Part shown: positions 58,701 to 62,983 of the stretch, piece after piece
How the letters are laid out: every line of letters begins with the position of its first letter
Numbering within the stretch: position 1 is the first letter of the stretch
NCBI GenBank assembly: GCA_963669155.1
Contig: OZ022580.1
Coordinates: 23,099,512-23,163,511, forward strand
DNA length: 64,000 bases
Direction: 5' to 3'
Source of the DNA: Arbacia lixula
Taxonomy: Eukaryota > Echinodermata > Echinoidea > Arbacioida > Arbaciidae
Notes under the pieces: generated by a model
Databases searched by the model: none
What the model was told of the DNA's origin: nothing
Seen by the model: only the letters and a program-made list of their open reading frames with translations
Position numbers and translations under genes: made by a program

Positions 58701-59716
58701 GTCATAAAATGCAATGTACGTTGAACCCTTGGAAGTACACATTTTTTGGGGGGCAAAAGTTAACATCTCTCTCTCATTGCTTCCATTACAATCCACAGGT
58801 ACAGGCGTGCATTAGAAAATCCAGGTCGGATCACCCTGTCTTCACCGTATCTGGACAATGGGGGCGCTGGTTACATCATCACGCTCAGCAGGGTCATCTT
58901 TGAAGGAAGGTGAGTGGATCAGGCAAATTGATGTGATGGATCGTGGCTGTAAAAATGGCCTAGTGCATGCTTATTTGTGTGTTTGTTTGTATGTTTGTGT
59001 CTGCTATGTGTGCTATTGACATTCATCAATGATAACATACATGGTGGGTGCTTCACCAAGCTGTTCGTAAGTTACCAACGACTTTGCGAATGACTGGTGA
59101 TCCCTTCTTGTGCTAAGTAGGATTCTCAATGAACAAAGTGTGGTATCGCATTTAGCGCAAGAAGGGATCACCAGTCATTCGTAAAGTCGTTCGTAACTTA
59201 CGAACAGCTTGGTGAAACACACCCATGGTCTGATATCTGGTGTGAAATAATGCGTCTCATCATGGTTATCGATTTGTGTATACAATGCTGTTGAAGAATG
59301 TGTTTCCCTCAAAGAGCTAAACCATATATATGGTAACATTGATGGACATCAACATCACATACTTCTACATCTATCAATTAAAGTAGATATGTGAACATAT
59401 GAGGCAAGTTTCTTTTGAAAAATGTTGGTCAAATTTCATTAATCTTTTTAACTAATGTTGAAAATATTTTAAAGTGAAGTTTAAGTTAACATTAGCATTT
59501 TTTAACTGTAGAAAGTTGATAAACGAACCCAAGATCATCTTGCCATGATTCTATGAATTGCACTGAACGTTGAGGATGTTGCATACCACACAGGTCGAGT
59601 GGCTACCACACGGAGACGGACCGTGTGGTTGCTGTGATGGGAATCGATATCACGCTGCCATACTTCTATCGCCTCTTGGTGGAAACCCTACCAGTTTGTG
59701 AGGAGGATCACATTAG
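14304..59716 (+). CDS. CACHD1: CACHD1-like gene (VWA and Cache domain protein), 21 exons seen, 3' end beyond window
   Basis: This is the gene span; the exons are listed separately. The joined exons align without gaps of whole exons to vertebrate CACHD1, a type I membrane protein related to calcium-channel alpha2delta subunits that modulates voltage-gated calcium channels at the cell surface. Order seen: signal peptide (residues 1-26), linker, N-terminal region with the CC pair (SSVDCCTL), VWA domain (about 298-490, metal-site DRGSS at 305-309), first Cache domain (about 491-680), and the start of the second Cache domain (about 756-893). All 20 junctions seen keep phase with GT/AG borders and no in-frame stop. 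Vertebrate CACHD1 is about 1,270 residues, so roughly the last 380-400 residues (rest of Cache 2, Cys-rich region, transmembrane helix, cytoplasmic tail) lie downstream of position 64000. Intron 1 is 20.3 kb. Family assignment is firm; channel regulation is inferred from the vertebrate protein. Confidence 0.95.
15078..15104. repeat. Perfect 12-bp GC-rich palindrome
   Basis: CAGCCCGCTCAC, a 3-nt loop (GCA), then the exact complement. It follows a CCCTAACCCT tract at about 15050-15068. Confidence 0.8.
15943..16173. mobile_element. Hairpin MITE family A, copy 1
   Basis: A near-palindromic element whose arms run from CAGCTCAAA..GAATTGGCAT through a GGGAAA-rich tract, GCAGTTTTAAA, TTTTGTCCAGTT and ATGAAACATGATGCTTT to the centre and back. 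Ends are next to TA, as in Tc1/mariner-derived MITEs. No coding capacity. Confidence 0.88.
19499..19523. repeat. Poly-G run
   Basis: A run of more than 20 G on the plus strand. Other runs of 10 or more G occur near 5840, 19671, 26424, 26780, 34613, 36461, 36487 and 41586, and C runs near 18580, 19869, 23647 and 37061. Confidence 0.9.
20872..21114. mobile_element. Hairpin MITE family A, copy 2
   Basis: Same structure as copy 1 (CACTACAGCTCAAAGG at the left, CCTTTGAGCTGTAGTG at the right). It sits between two halves of a local direct duplication (20786-20871 and 21199-21292). A tip fragment of the same family lies at 21174-21201. Confidence 0.9.
22618..22848. mobile_element. Hairpin MITE family A, copy 3
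   Basis: Same family, with both terminal repeats and the central ATGATGCTTT / AAAGCATCAT pairing retained. Confidence 0.9.
23389..23715. repeat. (TC)n, then C/A homopolymers and (GA)n
   Basis: Low-complexity DNA: CT/TTTC repeats to about 23575, a unique stretch, then a C run, A runs and GA at 23647-23715. Open frames here are products of the repeat and not genes. Confidence 0.9.
24355..24453. mobile_element. 99-bp hairpin MITE
   Basis: The arms of about 48 bp (CCTGTACAAATTTGCCATAG and its complement at the far end) pair with a few mismatches. No TSD is evident. It is a different family from A. Confidence 0.75.
24895..25296. mobile_element. TIR element with telomere-like core, copy 1
   Basis: Perfect 23-bp terminal inverted repeats begin CAATTCTCCCTATCGC. 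The interior at 25055-25140 is a degenerate tract of GGGTTAGG-type words. No coding capacity. About 100 bp of its left end recurs inverted at 32714-32813. Confidence 0.8.
25805..26024. repeat. (GA)n, (GT)n, (GA)n compound microsatellite
   Basis: GA tract at 25805-25824, GT at 25888-25934, GA with CAG interruptions to 26022. Flanking sequence from 25640 is also GA-biased. Confidence 0.95.
26283..26311. mobile_element. Hairpin MITE family A, tip fragment
   Basis: Only the terminal TATGCCAATTCCTTTGAGCT part is left, like the fragment at 21174-21201. Confidence 0.65.
28209..28439. mobile_element. Hairpin MITE family A, copy 4
   Basis: Same structure as the other copies; about 70 bp separates its right end from the hAT-type element that starts at 28510. 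Confidence 0.88.
28510..29900. mobile_element. hAT-type non-autonomous element, 1.39 kb, 5-bp TSD
   Basis: Both ends carry CAGGGCTCTACAAA as perfect 14-bp inverted repeats, and the subterminal CACTTGCCC / GGGCAAG words continue the symmetry. The 5-bp direct repeat CATCC flanks it (28505-28509 and 29901-29905). CAGGG ends are typical of hAT elements, some groups of which make 5-bp duplications. A 153-codon minus-strand frame at 29442-29903 runs into the right end but has no recognised transposase motif. Confidence 0.82.
29940..30100. repeat. Degenerate telomere-like (TTAGGG-type) tract
   Basis: Many TTAGGG/GGTTTAGG-type words in imperfect order, ending in a short inverse CCCTGA part. Similar tracts lie at 12938-12985, 15049-15068, 15655-15700 and inside 24895-25296. 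Confidence 0.6.
30848..31078. mobile_element. Hairpin MITE family A, copy 5 (best preserved)
   Basis: Arms pair almost perfectly. Ends CACTACAGCTCAAAGG / CCTTTGAGCTGTAGTG are flanked by TA on both sides, giving the clearest support for a TA target duplication. Confidence 0.9.
32714..32813. mobile_element. Partial copy of the TIR element of 24895
   Basis: The reverse complement matches the first 100 bases of the element at 24895 (shared words CGCATATAGCCGATATCAAG and ACGTATACTTCCGGTAAGAG) with few differences. Confidence 0.8.
33510..33588. repeat. (GA)n then (GT)n microsatellite
   Basis: A GA tract of about 35 bp followed by TGTG words. Confidence 0.9.
34240..34640. repeat. Long (GA)-rich tract and G run
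   Basis: About 300 bp of GA with scattered interruptions, pure from about 34500 to 34552, followed by a G run at 34613-34632. It lies about 400 bp before exon 2. Confidence 0.92.
35030..35098 (+). CDS. CACHD1: CACHD1 exon 2 (residues 130-152)
   Basis: This 69-bp exon is phase 0 on both sides, with acceptor ATTACAG and donor GTGAGT. It encodes [13 protein letters not shown] and onward, aligning to the vertebrate RIFNSFVYTEK segment in front of the helical N-terminal region. Confidence 0.88.
35450..35765. repeat. Minisatellite, about 110-113 bp x 3
   Basis: Tandem units share TGAGGTCTGTCCACACAA and CATGTAGCGTTTT words at a spacing of 113 and 109 bp. Confidence 0.8.
36078..36261. mobile_element. 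TIR element family B (CGCGAA-rich), copy 1
   Basis: Left end CTGTATACGCCATAAATTTT and right end ending in GCATATACAG are inverted. The interior has TTTTCGC and CGCGAATTT words. A related copy is at 48611-48833. Confidence 0.62.
37181..37329 (+). CDS. CACHD1: CACHD1 exon 3 (residues 153-201)
   Basis: The acceptor is a run of C followed by CAG, and the donor is GTGAGA. The exon encodes [17 protein letters not shown] and then SSVDCCTL. These match the vertebrate KIREKFNRYLDVVNRNK and IQDCCTI segments, including the adjacent cysteines. It enters in phase 0 and leaves in phase 2. Confidence 0.93.
38045..38151 (+). CDS. CACHD1: CACHD1 exon 4 (residues 202-237)
   Basis: This exon encodes [19 protein letters not shown], the counterpart of vertebrate FDGNFNTNVSRTISCDRLS. 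It includes an NIT glycosylation sequon that corresponds to NVS in vertebrates. The donor is GTAAGT. It enters in phase 2 and leaves in phase 1. Confidence 0.92.
38646..39012. repeat. Minisatellite, about 61 bp x 6
   Basis: Units share GATACAACAATATTAG, CAGACAATTTT and CCAACTTTGTTGTAAGT; divergence grows to the right. It lies in intron 4. Confidence 0.85.
40195..40303. repeat. (GA)n microsatellite
   Basis: Long GA tract with a short GGGA interruption, inside a broader GA-rich stretch from 40040 to 40520. Confidence 0.95.
40705..41125. repeat. 76-bp satellite-like array, about 5.5 units
   Basis: Each unit carries GGGTTAACCCACTCAGTCCC, CAAGAAGCTATG and GGGGCTGTCAGTGCTTGGTA words at a 76-bp spacing (for example near 40770, 40846, 40922, 40998). 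Confidence 0.92.
42461..42605 (+). CDS. CACHD1: CACHD1 exon 5 (residues 238-285)
   Basis: This exon encodes [20 protein letters not shown], the counterpart of the vertebrate [20 protein letters not shown] block, which is the most diagnostic N-terminal match. The acceptor is TTCTTGCAG and the donor GTAAGT. It enters in phase 1 and leaves in phase 2. Confidence 0.95.
43503..43566. repeat. (GA)n microsatellite
   Basis: GA tract with one ATAG interruption near its start. Confidence 0.95.
43768..43980. repeat. (TAG)n trinucleotide array
   Basis: About 60 TAG units, nearly pure from 43811. A diverged array of the same type lies at 43008-43085. The poly-Ser and poly-Tyr frames here come from the repeat. 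Confidence 0.95.
45040..45640. repeat. Minisatellite, about 123 bp x 5 (one 85-bp unit)
   Basis: Units share CTGAACATGGCCATCA, GAGTGCCTCTCCTGTGTTTC and CACAAGAGGCAGAGCGATTG. Unit starts are near 45054, 45177, 45262, 45385 and 45509. Confidence 0.9.
45884..46190. repeat. Second 76-bp satellite-like array, about 4 units
   Basis: Same family as 40705-41125 (GGGTTAAC..CTCAGTCCCATA, CAAGAAACTGAGTTGT), spaced 76-83 bp. Confidence 0.9.
46453..46597 (+). CDS. CACHD1: CACHD1 exon 6: start of VWA domain with metal-site motif (residues 286-334)
   Basis: This exon encodes [20 protein letters not shown] followed by GSS. It matches the vertebrate IYVSTVRPQSKHIVVILDHGAS segment. The first VWA beta strand (VVIIV) leads into DRGSS at 305-309, the same DxGxS form as the vertebrate protein. 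The exon leaves in phase 0 with donor GTACAG. Confidence 0.95.
47042..47177 (+). CDS. CACHD1: CACHD1 exon 7: VWA domain (residues 335-379)
   Basis: This exon encodes [20 protein letters not shown] and continues to FINGIKGMD. It corresponds to the vertebrate ISVLTVADTVRTCSLDQCY and VSSVKSSD segments. The acceptor is TTACCCAG and the donor GTAAGT. It leaves in phase 1. Confidence 0.92.
47320..47645. repeat. Local direct duplication, about 125-150 bp, two copies
   Basis: Shared words TTTTTAAG, GGCTCC..CTGCGCACACATGC, GTGTGGGAGA and GCAAAATTTCTT / TCAACATTTCTT at about 200 bp spacing (47320-47470 and 47523-47645), in intron 7. Confidence 0.65.
47725..48279. mobile_element. Element with long (about 150 bp) terminal inverted repeats
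   Basis: The left end GGGTTACAAAATTAGAAAAA pairs with the right end TTTTTCTAATTTAGTAACCC, and pairing continues through GTTCCCACTAATCTATGT, GCGGCAAACGAAT and ACGCACGCCTCCAGTGA. The 117-codon minus-strand frame inside covers the arm and centre and has no recognised domain. No TSD is evident. Confidence 0.8.
48611..48833. mobile_element. TIR element family B, copy 2
   Basis: Right end GTATGGCGTATACAGT pairs with a diverged left end ACTGTTTACGTCATATAC. The interior shares TTTTATTTTCGC, ATGAATATGA and ATCGCGAATTTA words with the copy at 36078. It lies in intron 7. Confidence 0.62.
49815..49904 (+). CDS. CACHD1: CACHD1 exon 8: VWA domain (residues 380-409)
   Basis: This 90-bp exon encodes [17 protein letters not shown] and a Pro/Gly/Asn tail. 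It matches the vertebrate TQHAVGFQKAFQLIRST helix of the VWA fold. It enters and leaves in phase 1. Confidence 0.9.
49905..50795 (+). other. CACHD1: CACHD1 intron 8
   Basis: AT-rich unique-looking sequence; I see no gene or clear repeat. Confidence 0.75.
50796..50930 (+). CDS. CACHD1: CACHD1 exon 9: VWA domain (residues 410-454)
   Basis: This exon encodes [10 protein letters not shown] and ends in [11 protein letters not shown]. It aligns to the vertebrate DMVIIYLSAG and NSVMILTYALM strands of the VWA domain. The acceptor is ATTTCAG and the donor GTAGGT. Phase is 1 on both sides. Confidence 0.94.
51075..51530 (+). repeat. Tandem array copying the acceptor and start of CACHD1 exon 10
   Basis: Four units of 98-106 bp precede the real exon. 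Each contains TGCAGAAGG at 51091, 51189, 51289 and 51395, followed by a diverged copy of the first 25-30 bases of exon 10 (CTGGAGGA words). The real exon start at 51504 is the fifth, last repeat. All copies keep the AG. Confidence 0.88.
51504..51610 (+). CDS. CACHD1: CACHD1 exon 10: end of VWA domain (residues 455-490)
   Basis: This exon encodes [19 protein letters not shown], the counterpart of vertebrate [19 protein letters not shown]. It enters in phase 1 and leaves in phase 0 with donor GTATGT. Its first 30 or so bases and its acceptor are echoed four times in the intron just upstream (see the tandem array at 51075). Confidence 0.95.
52001..52312. repeat. AT-rich minisatellite, about 77 bp x 4, next to exon 11
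   Basis: Units share AAACTAAAATTAAATT, CAGAACATTAAAA and TGTAAAAGTGGATTAATT. The array ends about 15 bp before the exon 11 acceptor. Confidence 0.9.
52328..52463 (+). CDS. CACHD1: CACHD1 exon 11: start of first Cache region (residues 491-535)
   Basis: This exon encodes [20 protein letters not shown] and then [15 protein letters not shown]. It matches vertebrate MMVLNQLSNLETTVGRFYT and AVFSLPFSDEMGDG. It enters in phase 0 and leaves in phase 1 with donor GTATTG, and a (CT)n tract starts a few bases into the intron. Confidence 0.95.
52427..52880 (+). repeat. Three copies of the 3' end of CACHD1 exon 11, separated by (CT)n
   Basis: The exon end (CATGGACTACACTGGCACAG) recurs as CATGAACTACACCGGCACAG at about 52628 and more weakly as CACAGACTACAATGGCT near 52856. 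Each of the first two is followed by a long CT tract, as in the exon 11 intron start. Confidence 0.8.
53060..53209 (+). CDS. CACHD1: CACHD1 exon 12: first Cache domain (residues 536-585)
   Basis: This exon encodes [20 protein letters not shown], then [15 protein letters not shown]. The vertebrate counterpart contains LLGIVGVDVNLAYILEDVTYY, a typical Cache-core strand. The donor is GTAAGA. Phase is 1 on both sides. Confidence 0.95.
53364..53543. mobile_element. Hairpin MITE family C, copy 1
   Basis: Arms of about 70 bp (GTTTCACCAAGC, GTTCGTAAGTTACGAACGAC, GGGATCACCAGTCGTTCGTA) fold onto each other around a loop containing ATGCGATACCA. It lies in intron 12. Confidence 0.9.
53636..53759 (+). 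CDS. CACHD1: CACHD1 exon 13: first Cache domain (residues 586-626)
   Basis: This exon encodes [19 protein letters not shown], matching vertebrate GYTLMHPSLTRPYLLSEPP. The MHPSL block is characteristic of alpha2delta-type Cache domains. It leaves in phase 2 with donor GTATGA. Confidence 0.94.
54139..54211 (+). CDS. CACHD1: CACHD1 exon 14: first Cache domain (residues 627-651)
   Basis: This 73-bp exon encodes [20 protein letters not shown], aligned to vertebrate GSQIIAVPVNSSLSW. An NRT glycosylation sequon lies where vertebrates have NSS. The donor is GTAAGT. It enters in phase 2 and leaves in phase 0. Confidence 0.88.
54212..55111 (+). other. CACHD1: CACHD1 intron 14
   Basis: AT-rich sequence with A-rich GAAA words around 54640-54870. 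No gene or named repeat is supported. Confidence 0.75.
55112..55190 (+). CDS. CACHD1: CACHD1 exon 15 (residues 652-677)
   Basis: This exon encodes [20 protein letters not shown], the end of the first Cache domain. The vertebrate counterpart ends in the FILCIVVIQPE strand. Similarity is weaker than in neighbouring exons, but the splice sites (TTTTTCACAG, GTAAGA) and the phase (0 in, 1 out) fit. Confidence 0.83.
55590..55860. repeat. (CTAT)n and TATA-rich microsatellite
   Basis: Pure TCTA units run from about 55704 to 55770, flanked by degenerate TATC/CTCT words. It lies in intron 15, ending about 120 bp before exon 16. Confidence 0.95.
55979..56068 (+). CDS. CACHD1: CACHD1 exon 16: linker between Cache domains (residues 678-707)
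   Basis: This exon encodes [20 protein letters not shown] and then LATL, matching vertebrate LLYHRLDLLGQPSACLHFKQLATL. The acceptor is TTTTCAACAG and the donor GTAAAA. Phase is 1 on both sides. Confidence 0.95.
56069..57012 (+). other. CACHD1: CACHD1 intron 16
   Basis: No repeat family or gene recognised; a short TTAGAGCGCCA word near 56476 is shared with the TIR element at 24895. Confidence 0.7.
57013..57155 (+). CDS. CACHD1: CACHD1 exon 17 (residues 708-755)
   Basis: This exon encodes [18 protein letters not shown] and ends [13 protein letters not shown], nearly identical to vertebrate [14 protein letters not shown] and [13 protein letters not shown]. It enters in phase 1 and leaves in phase 0 with donor GTATCC. 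Its 3' two thirds plus donor are repeated in tandem downstream. This first copy is taken as the real exon because it alone has the 5' part and a proper acceptor (GTGTGCAG). Confidence 0.95.
57064..57613 (+). repeat. Tandem array of the 3' part of CACHD1 exon 17, 141 bp x 4
   Basis: The first unit is the real exon. Three more units begin at about 57205, 57346 and 57487, spaced exactly 141 bp, and repeat [11 protein letters not shown] through [13 protein letters not shown] plus the donor. Units 2 and 3 are almost identical to unit 1. Unit 4 lacks the codons for NPGL. Units 2-4 lack the 5' part and acceptor of the exon. Confidence 0.93.
57834..57931 (+). CDS. CACHD1: CACHD1 exon 18: start of second Cache region (residues 756-787)
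   Basis: This exon encodes [20 protein letters not shown] and then [10 protein letters not shown]. It matches vertebrate SVRNEVMATSHVTDEWMTQM and SSLNTYIVRR. It enters in phase 0 and leaves in phase 2 with donor GTACAG. Confidence 0.94.
58397..58480 (+). CDS. CACHD1: CACHD1 exon 19: second Cache domain (residues 788-815)
   Basis: This exon encodes [20 protein letters not shown] and FDPARRPW. The vertebrate counterpart is [28 protein letters not shown]. The FDPxRRxWY block is shared with alpha2delta Cache domains. Phase is 2 on both sides. Confidence 0.95.
58799..58909 (+). CDS. CACHD1: CACHD1 exon 20: second Cache domain (residues 816-852)
   Basis: This exon encodes [20 protein letters not shown] followed by [13 protein letters not shown]. 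It matches vertebrate AVANPGLISLTGPYLDVGGAGYVVTISHTI. The acceptor is ATCCACAG and the donor GTGAGT. Phase is 2 on both sides. Confidence 0.95.
59045..59224. mobile_element. Hairpin MITE family C, copy 2, opposite orientation
   Basis: Same arms as the copy at 53364. Its loop is the reverse complement of that copy's loop (TGGTATCGCATTT), so the element is inserted the other way round. It lies in intron 20. Confidence 0.9.
59594..59716 (+). CDS. CACHD1: CACHD1 exon 21: second Cache domain (residues 853-893), last exon seen
   Basis: This exon encodes [20 protein letters not shown] and [12 protein letters not shown]. It matches vertebrate HTVAVMGIDFTLRYFYKVL and LLPVCNQDGGNKI. It leaves in phase 2 with donor GTATGT. 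The next expected exon (vertebrate CFIMEDRGYLVAHP) is not found before 64000. Confidence 0.95.
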
Positions 59717-59877
59717 GTATGTTCCAGTTGAAATCTATTTGATTTCATTCTTCTTATGTTTCATTTCTATGGTATTTTTGATTTTATGCTGGCTCTCTGT
59801 CTTCCACGGCCTTCATTGATGTTAAAATCCAGTAATGTAAGTTTTGTGACTATTTGCATTGATAATGATGCATGAAA

Positions 59878-61082
59878 CAGAGCTGCCAACAGTTACGAAA
59901 AAATCGTATTTGTTACGAAAATCGGAAGAGAATACGAAAGTACGAAAGCGCATCATAAAAGTACGAATTTACGGCAAAATGAAACATTTAAAAAAAAAAG
60001 ACAAAAGTTGCGTCTTAACTAGCAAAAATGTGGCATGGAAGAAGTAATAAGTGATTGCATAGGTGACCACTATTATAATTATATATTTGTGAAGTAAAAT
60101 GTTATGGTTAGCATTATTAAACTACCCCTAAGCATCGTAGAATAATTCAGCCAATCACGTAGCTCTTTCTGTAACACCTGATTGCCGACTGCATTCACGA
60201 CACTCATTCCATTGGCAATACATTCAGCACACACTAGTTGGTCCCTCACAACATAGATACTTGTACCCTTATGAACTAATGAACCAGGCCAGACTTTCCA
60301 TTGAGTTTCCAAGCTAAAAAGGTGGAAAAATTCACCTCAAATTACTGCAAGATAGGAAGAAACTGAAACCTGGAATATATGTGTATACCACTACAATATC
60401 ATTTATAGTGCATTAAAATCGTAGTCAGGTTGTTTTGATAACATTTTCATAACATTTGGAAAAAGAAAAAAAAAACGAAAATTTATGATTTTTTAACCCC
60501 TACCACTAGCCGAGTTCCCCCAGAACTCTGGGGAGGCTAGCTCCCAAGCTATGCTTATGTTCAAATTCTGCACACTGTTCCCTCACAGCACAGATATTAG
60601 TACCCTTTTGAAATAATGGACTAGGCCAGGCTAAAGATGAAGAGCTGAAAAAATGGCGAAATCCGCCTCAAATCACTGCAAAACTGAGACCTGGAATGTA
60701 AGTGTTGGACACTAGAATATCATTTATGGTGCATTTTAATGATATTCAGGTTGTTTTAAGAACATTTTCATATAATTTGGAAAAAGAAAAAAAGATTGAA
60801 AATTTACGATTTTGTAACCCCTACCACTAGCTAAGTTTTCCCCCAGAACTCTGGGGAAGGAAAGCTAGACTTAGGCTCAGTGTGGCGATGCACTGTGCTG
60901 CTGCACTGTACTAGCAGTATAGTGCTACACACTGCTAGCTGCCGATCAGCTGTCGGTGGCAGTTGGCCAGTGAGTAGTAAACGGATAATACAGTGTGTTT
61001 GTTTAGTCACAGGCTTAGACTTGCTACCTTTATCTTTAAAAATACGAATATGAATTGTGACTTTCAAAGGTTGGCAGCCCTG
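59878..61082. mobile_element. hAT-type non-autonomous element, 1.2 kb, 6-bp TSD
   Basis: The ends CAGAGCTGCCAAC and GTTGGCAGCCCTG are inverted (one mismatch), and ATGAAA is duplicated on both sides (59872-59877 and 61083-61088). Internally, a segment of about 330 bp starting near 60119 is repeated at 60495 and begun again at 60820 (TAACCCCTACCACTAGC, CCCCAGAACTCTGGGG words). No transposase frame is seen. Confidence 0.8.
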
Positions 61083-61274
61083 ATGAAAGCATCTTTAGAA
61101 GGAAGATGTGTCATTGACTGTGTTCTTAATTTAAAATGAGACTTTGCGGTTTTGTCATTAACCATATGTTATTCTTAAAGTACTGTAGAATGTGATTATA
61201 TATTATTATTGTAAGTTTTTACCTCAGAGAAAATATTGTTCAAGAAAGACAGTGGGAGGGATAGAGAGAGAGAG

Positions 61275-61275
<1 letters not shown>

Positions 61276-61306
<31 letters not shown>
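61276..61306. repeat. (CA)n microsatellite at LINE tail
   Basis: A CA tract directly beside the poly-T that marks the 3' end of the minus-strand LINE. Confidence 0.9.
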
Positions 61307-61308
<2 letters not shown>

Positions 61309-62885
61309 TTTTTTTTTTATTTTTTTTTTTTATCGTATTTTATTTCTTCCTCATAGCACATGACAATAACATTCCATGAAATCATTTAAATACATGTAGC
61401 TAATTCAATATTCATTTCTTTACATTTTATCATTCATGAACAGTTTTACTTGATTATGAAATAGCATAAATTATATAAATCCGAAAAAATGAGTAAACTC
61501 GAATCCATCTATACAATTTCTTTAACATTTAGACATTTAGACATTTAGCAATATACACAAACTTATATAAATTTCAAATTATACATTTTTTTCCCATTTA
61601 CCATATCCTTTTTAATCACAATGATTTTGAGGAAGTTATATGAAAACACACTCACCCACGCTTAACACACACCCACCCACACACACACACCTCACATACT
61701 CTCACAAAGACACACACACAAAAAAAACCCTCCCACACTTACAAACACACACACATGTATGCCTCCGCCTTCAGTTTAATTGCTCGCAAATGGAGGAAAA
61801 CCAAAAAACATCAACTCTATAGCAAAAAACGCACCCACTGCTTCCCATTTCTGTAGAGGTGTCCCTATTTTTTCCCTTTGGAAGGCTATCTTGTATTCAT
61901 CATCTCTGTAATCTTTTAGCATATCTATTGCTTTCTGTGTGGATGGTAGAGTCCCATGTTTTCTAGAGATAAATATGCTGTATTTAACTACGAATATGAT
62001 ACAGTTTACTACAGATACTCAAGCAGTACTGCCGCATACCCCCATAAAAATTGATTTCCTATTATATTCCTGAACTTCAGTTAAATGTAGCTTTTTAACT
62101 ATTTCCTGCCATATTTTTTTTTTAACTTGTGGACAGTCAAGAAATAAATGTTTGTATGTTTCAACTTCTTCTTTACAAAAGATGCAAAGGTCATCCGACT
62201 CAAAGTCAAATTCAAACAGTTTCTTCTTTGTATATACAGTTCCATGTAATAATTTGTATTGGAACTCTCTCTGTTTGTTGCATAGCAAAGCACGTTTAAC
62301 CTTAATAAATGTTTATTCAATTCCTTTATTCCAAGATTATAACAGGAACAATCTGTGACACACAGTATGTAATCTTTTTGAAATTCTTCTATGAACTAAT
62401 CGTACACCCATCTGGACTTTATATCGCATAGTTTTTTTTAAATATCCAAATGTCATCAGTTCTATTTCAAAATTTTCAACATCTACTTCCATAAAATCGC
62501 TTCGCTCCCATTCGTCTCTAATTATTAAAAAAATCGTTTGAATTTTTAACAAGCTTTCAGACGTAAGACCCAACCTTGAAAAATGTGAAATTGGTTTTAG
62601 GTGACCTCTATCAATAATATCTGATGCTTTTTCAAAATAGTTCATCGTGAAAAAAAAAGTTTTATTACCTAGACATCAACATTTATTATTGAAAATTTTT
62701 GGATTAATCTTATTTTCTCCAAAATGTCTGCATTTATCTATTTCTTTCCAGGCTTTTAATATATTTATGTGAAACATTGGTATACCATTCAAATTCATTT
62801 TATCTATATCAAAATTACATAGAAATATAATTCGTCCGCCCAATGATCTGAAAAAAGAATCAAATGTTACTTTCCAGCCGGCAAA
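61307..62885 (-). mobile_element. LINE A, 3' part of an L1/Tx1-like ORF2, 5' truncated
   Basis: On the minus strand a frame runs from about 62885: GWKVTFDSFFRSLGGR, then KINPKIFNNK and LGNKTFFFTMNYFEK, a pattern found downstream of the reverse transcriptase in L1/Tx1-type ORF2. It continues into EFQYKLLHGTVYTKKKLF and the zinc-finger part CIFCKEEVETYKHLFLDC (CxxC..HxxxxC). Two in-frame stops are seen, near 62690 (after NNKC) and near 62022 (after CGSTA). After the ORF end (about 61788) comes a 3' UTR and a poly-A tail, seen as T runs at 61307-61331. It is dead and 5' truncated. Confidence 0.82.
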
Positions 62886-62895
62886 AAGATATGGT

Positions 62896-62968
62896 CGCCC
62901 AATGTGGGCCCCGAACCCACGACCCTGGGATTAAGAGTCCCATGCTCTACCGACTGAGCTAATTGGGC
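62896..62968 (-). tRNA. tRNA-Lys(CTT), probable tRNA-derived pseudogene
   Basis: The 73-nt minus-strand cloverleaf is complete: acceptor GCCCAAT/ATTGGGC, D stem GCTC/GAGC, anticodon stem TGGGA/TCCCA with loop CTCTTAA (anticodon CTT), T stem GTGGG/CCCAC, discriminator G. All stems pair perfectly. A T5 Pol III terminator follows 8 nt downstream. The T loop reads TTCGGGG, with G where nearly all tRNAs have A58. It sits directly against the truncated 5' end of LINE A on the same strand, so it may be retroposed and not an active gene. Confidence 0.85.
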
Positions 62969-62983
62969 TGGAACGTTTTGAAC

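Larger units (their letters stand above)
57932..59593 (+). other. CACHD1: CACHD1 introns 18-20 (around exons 19 and 20)
   Basis: Apart from exons 19 and 20 and the hairpin MITE at 59045, I see only unique-looking AT-rich intron sequence and a short GGAT repeat near 58085-58125. Confidence 0.75.
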
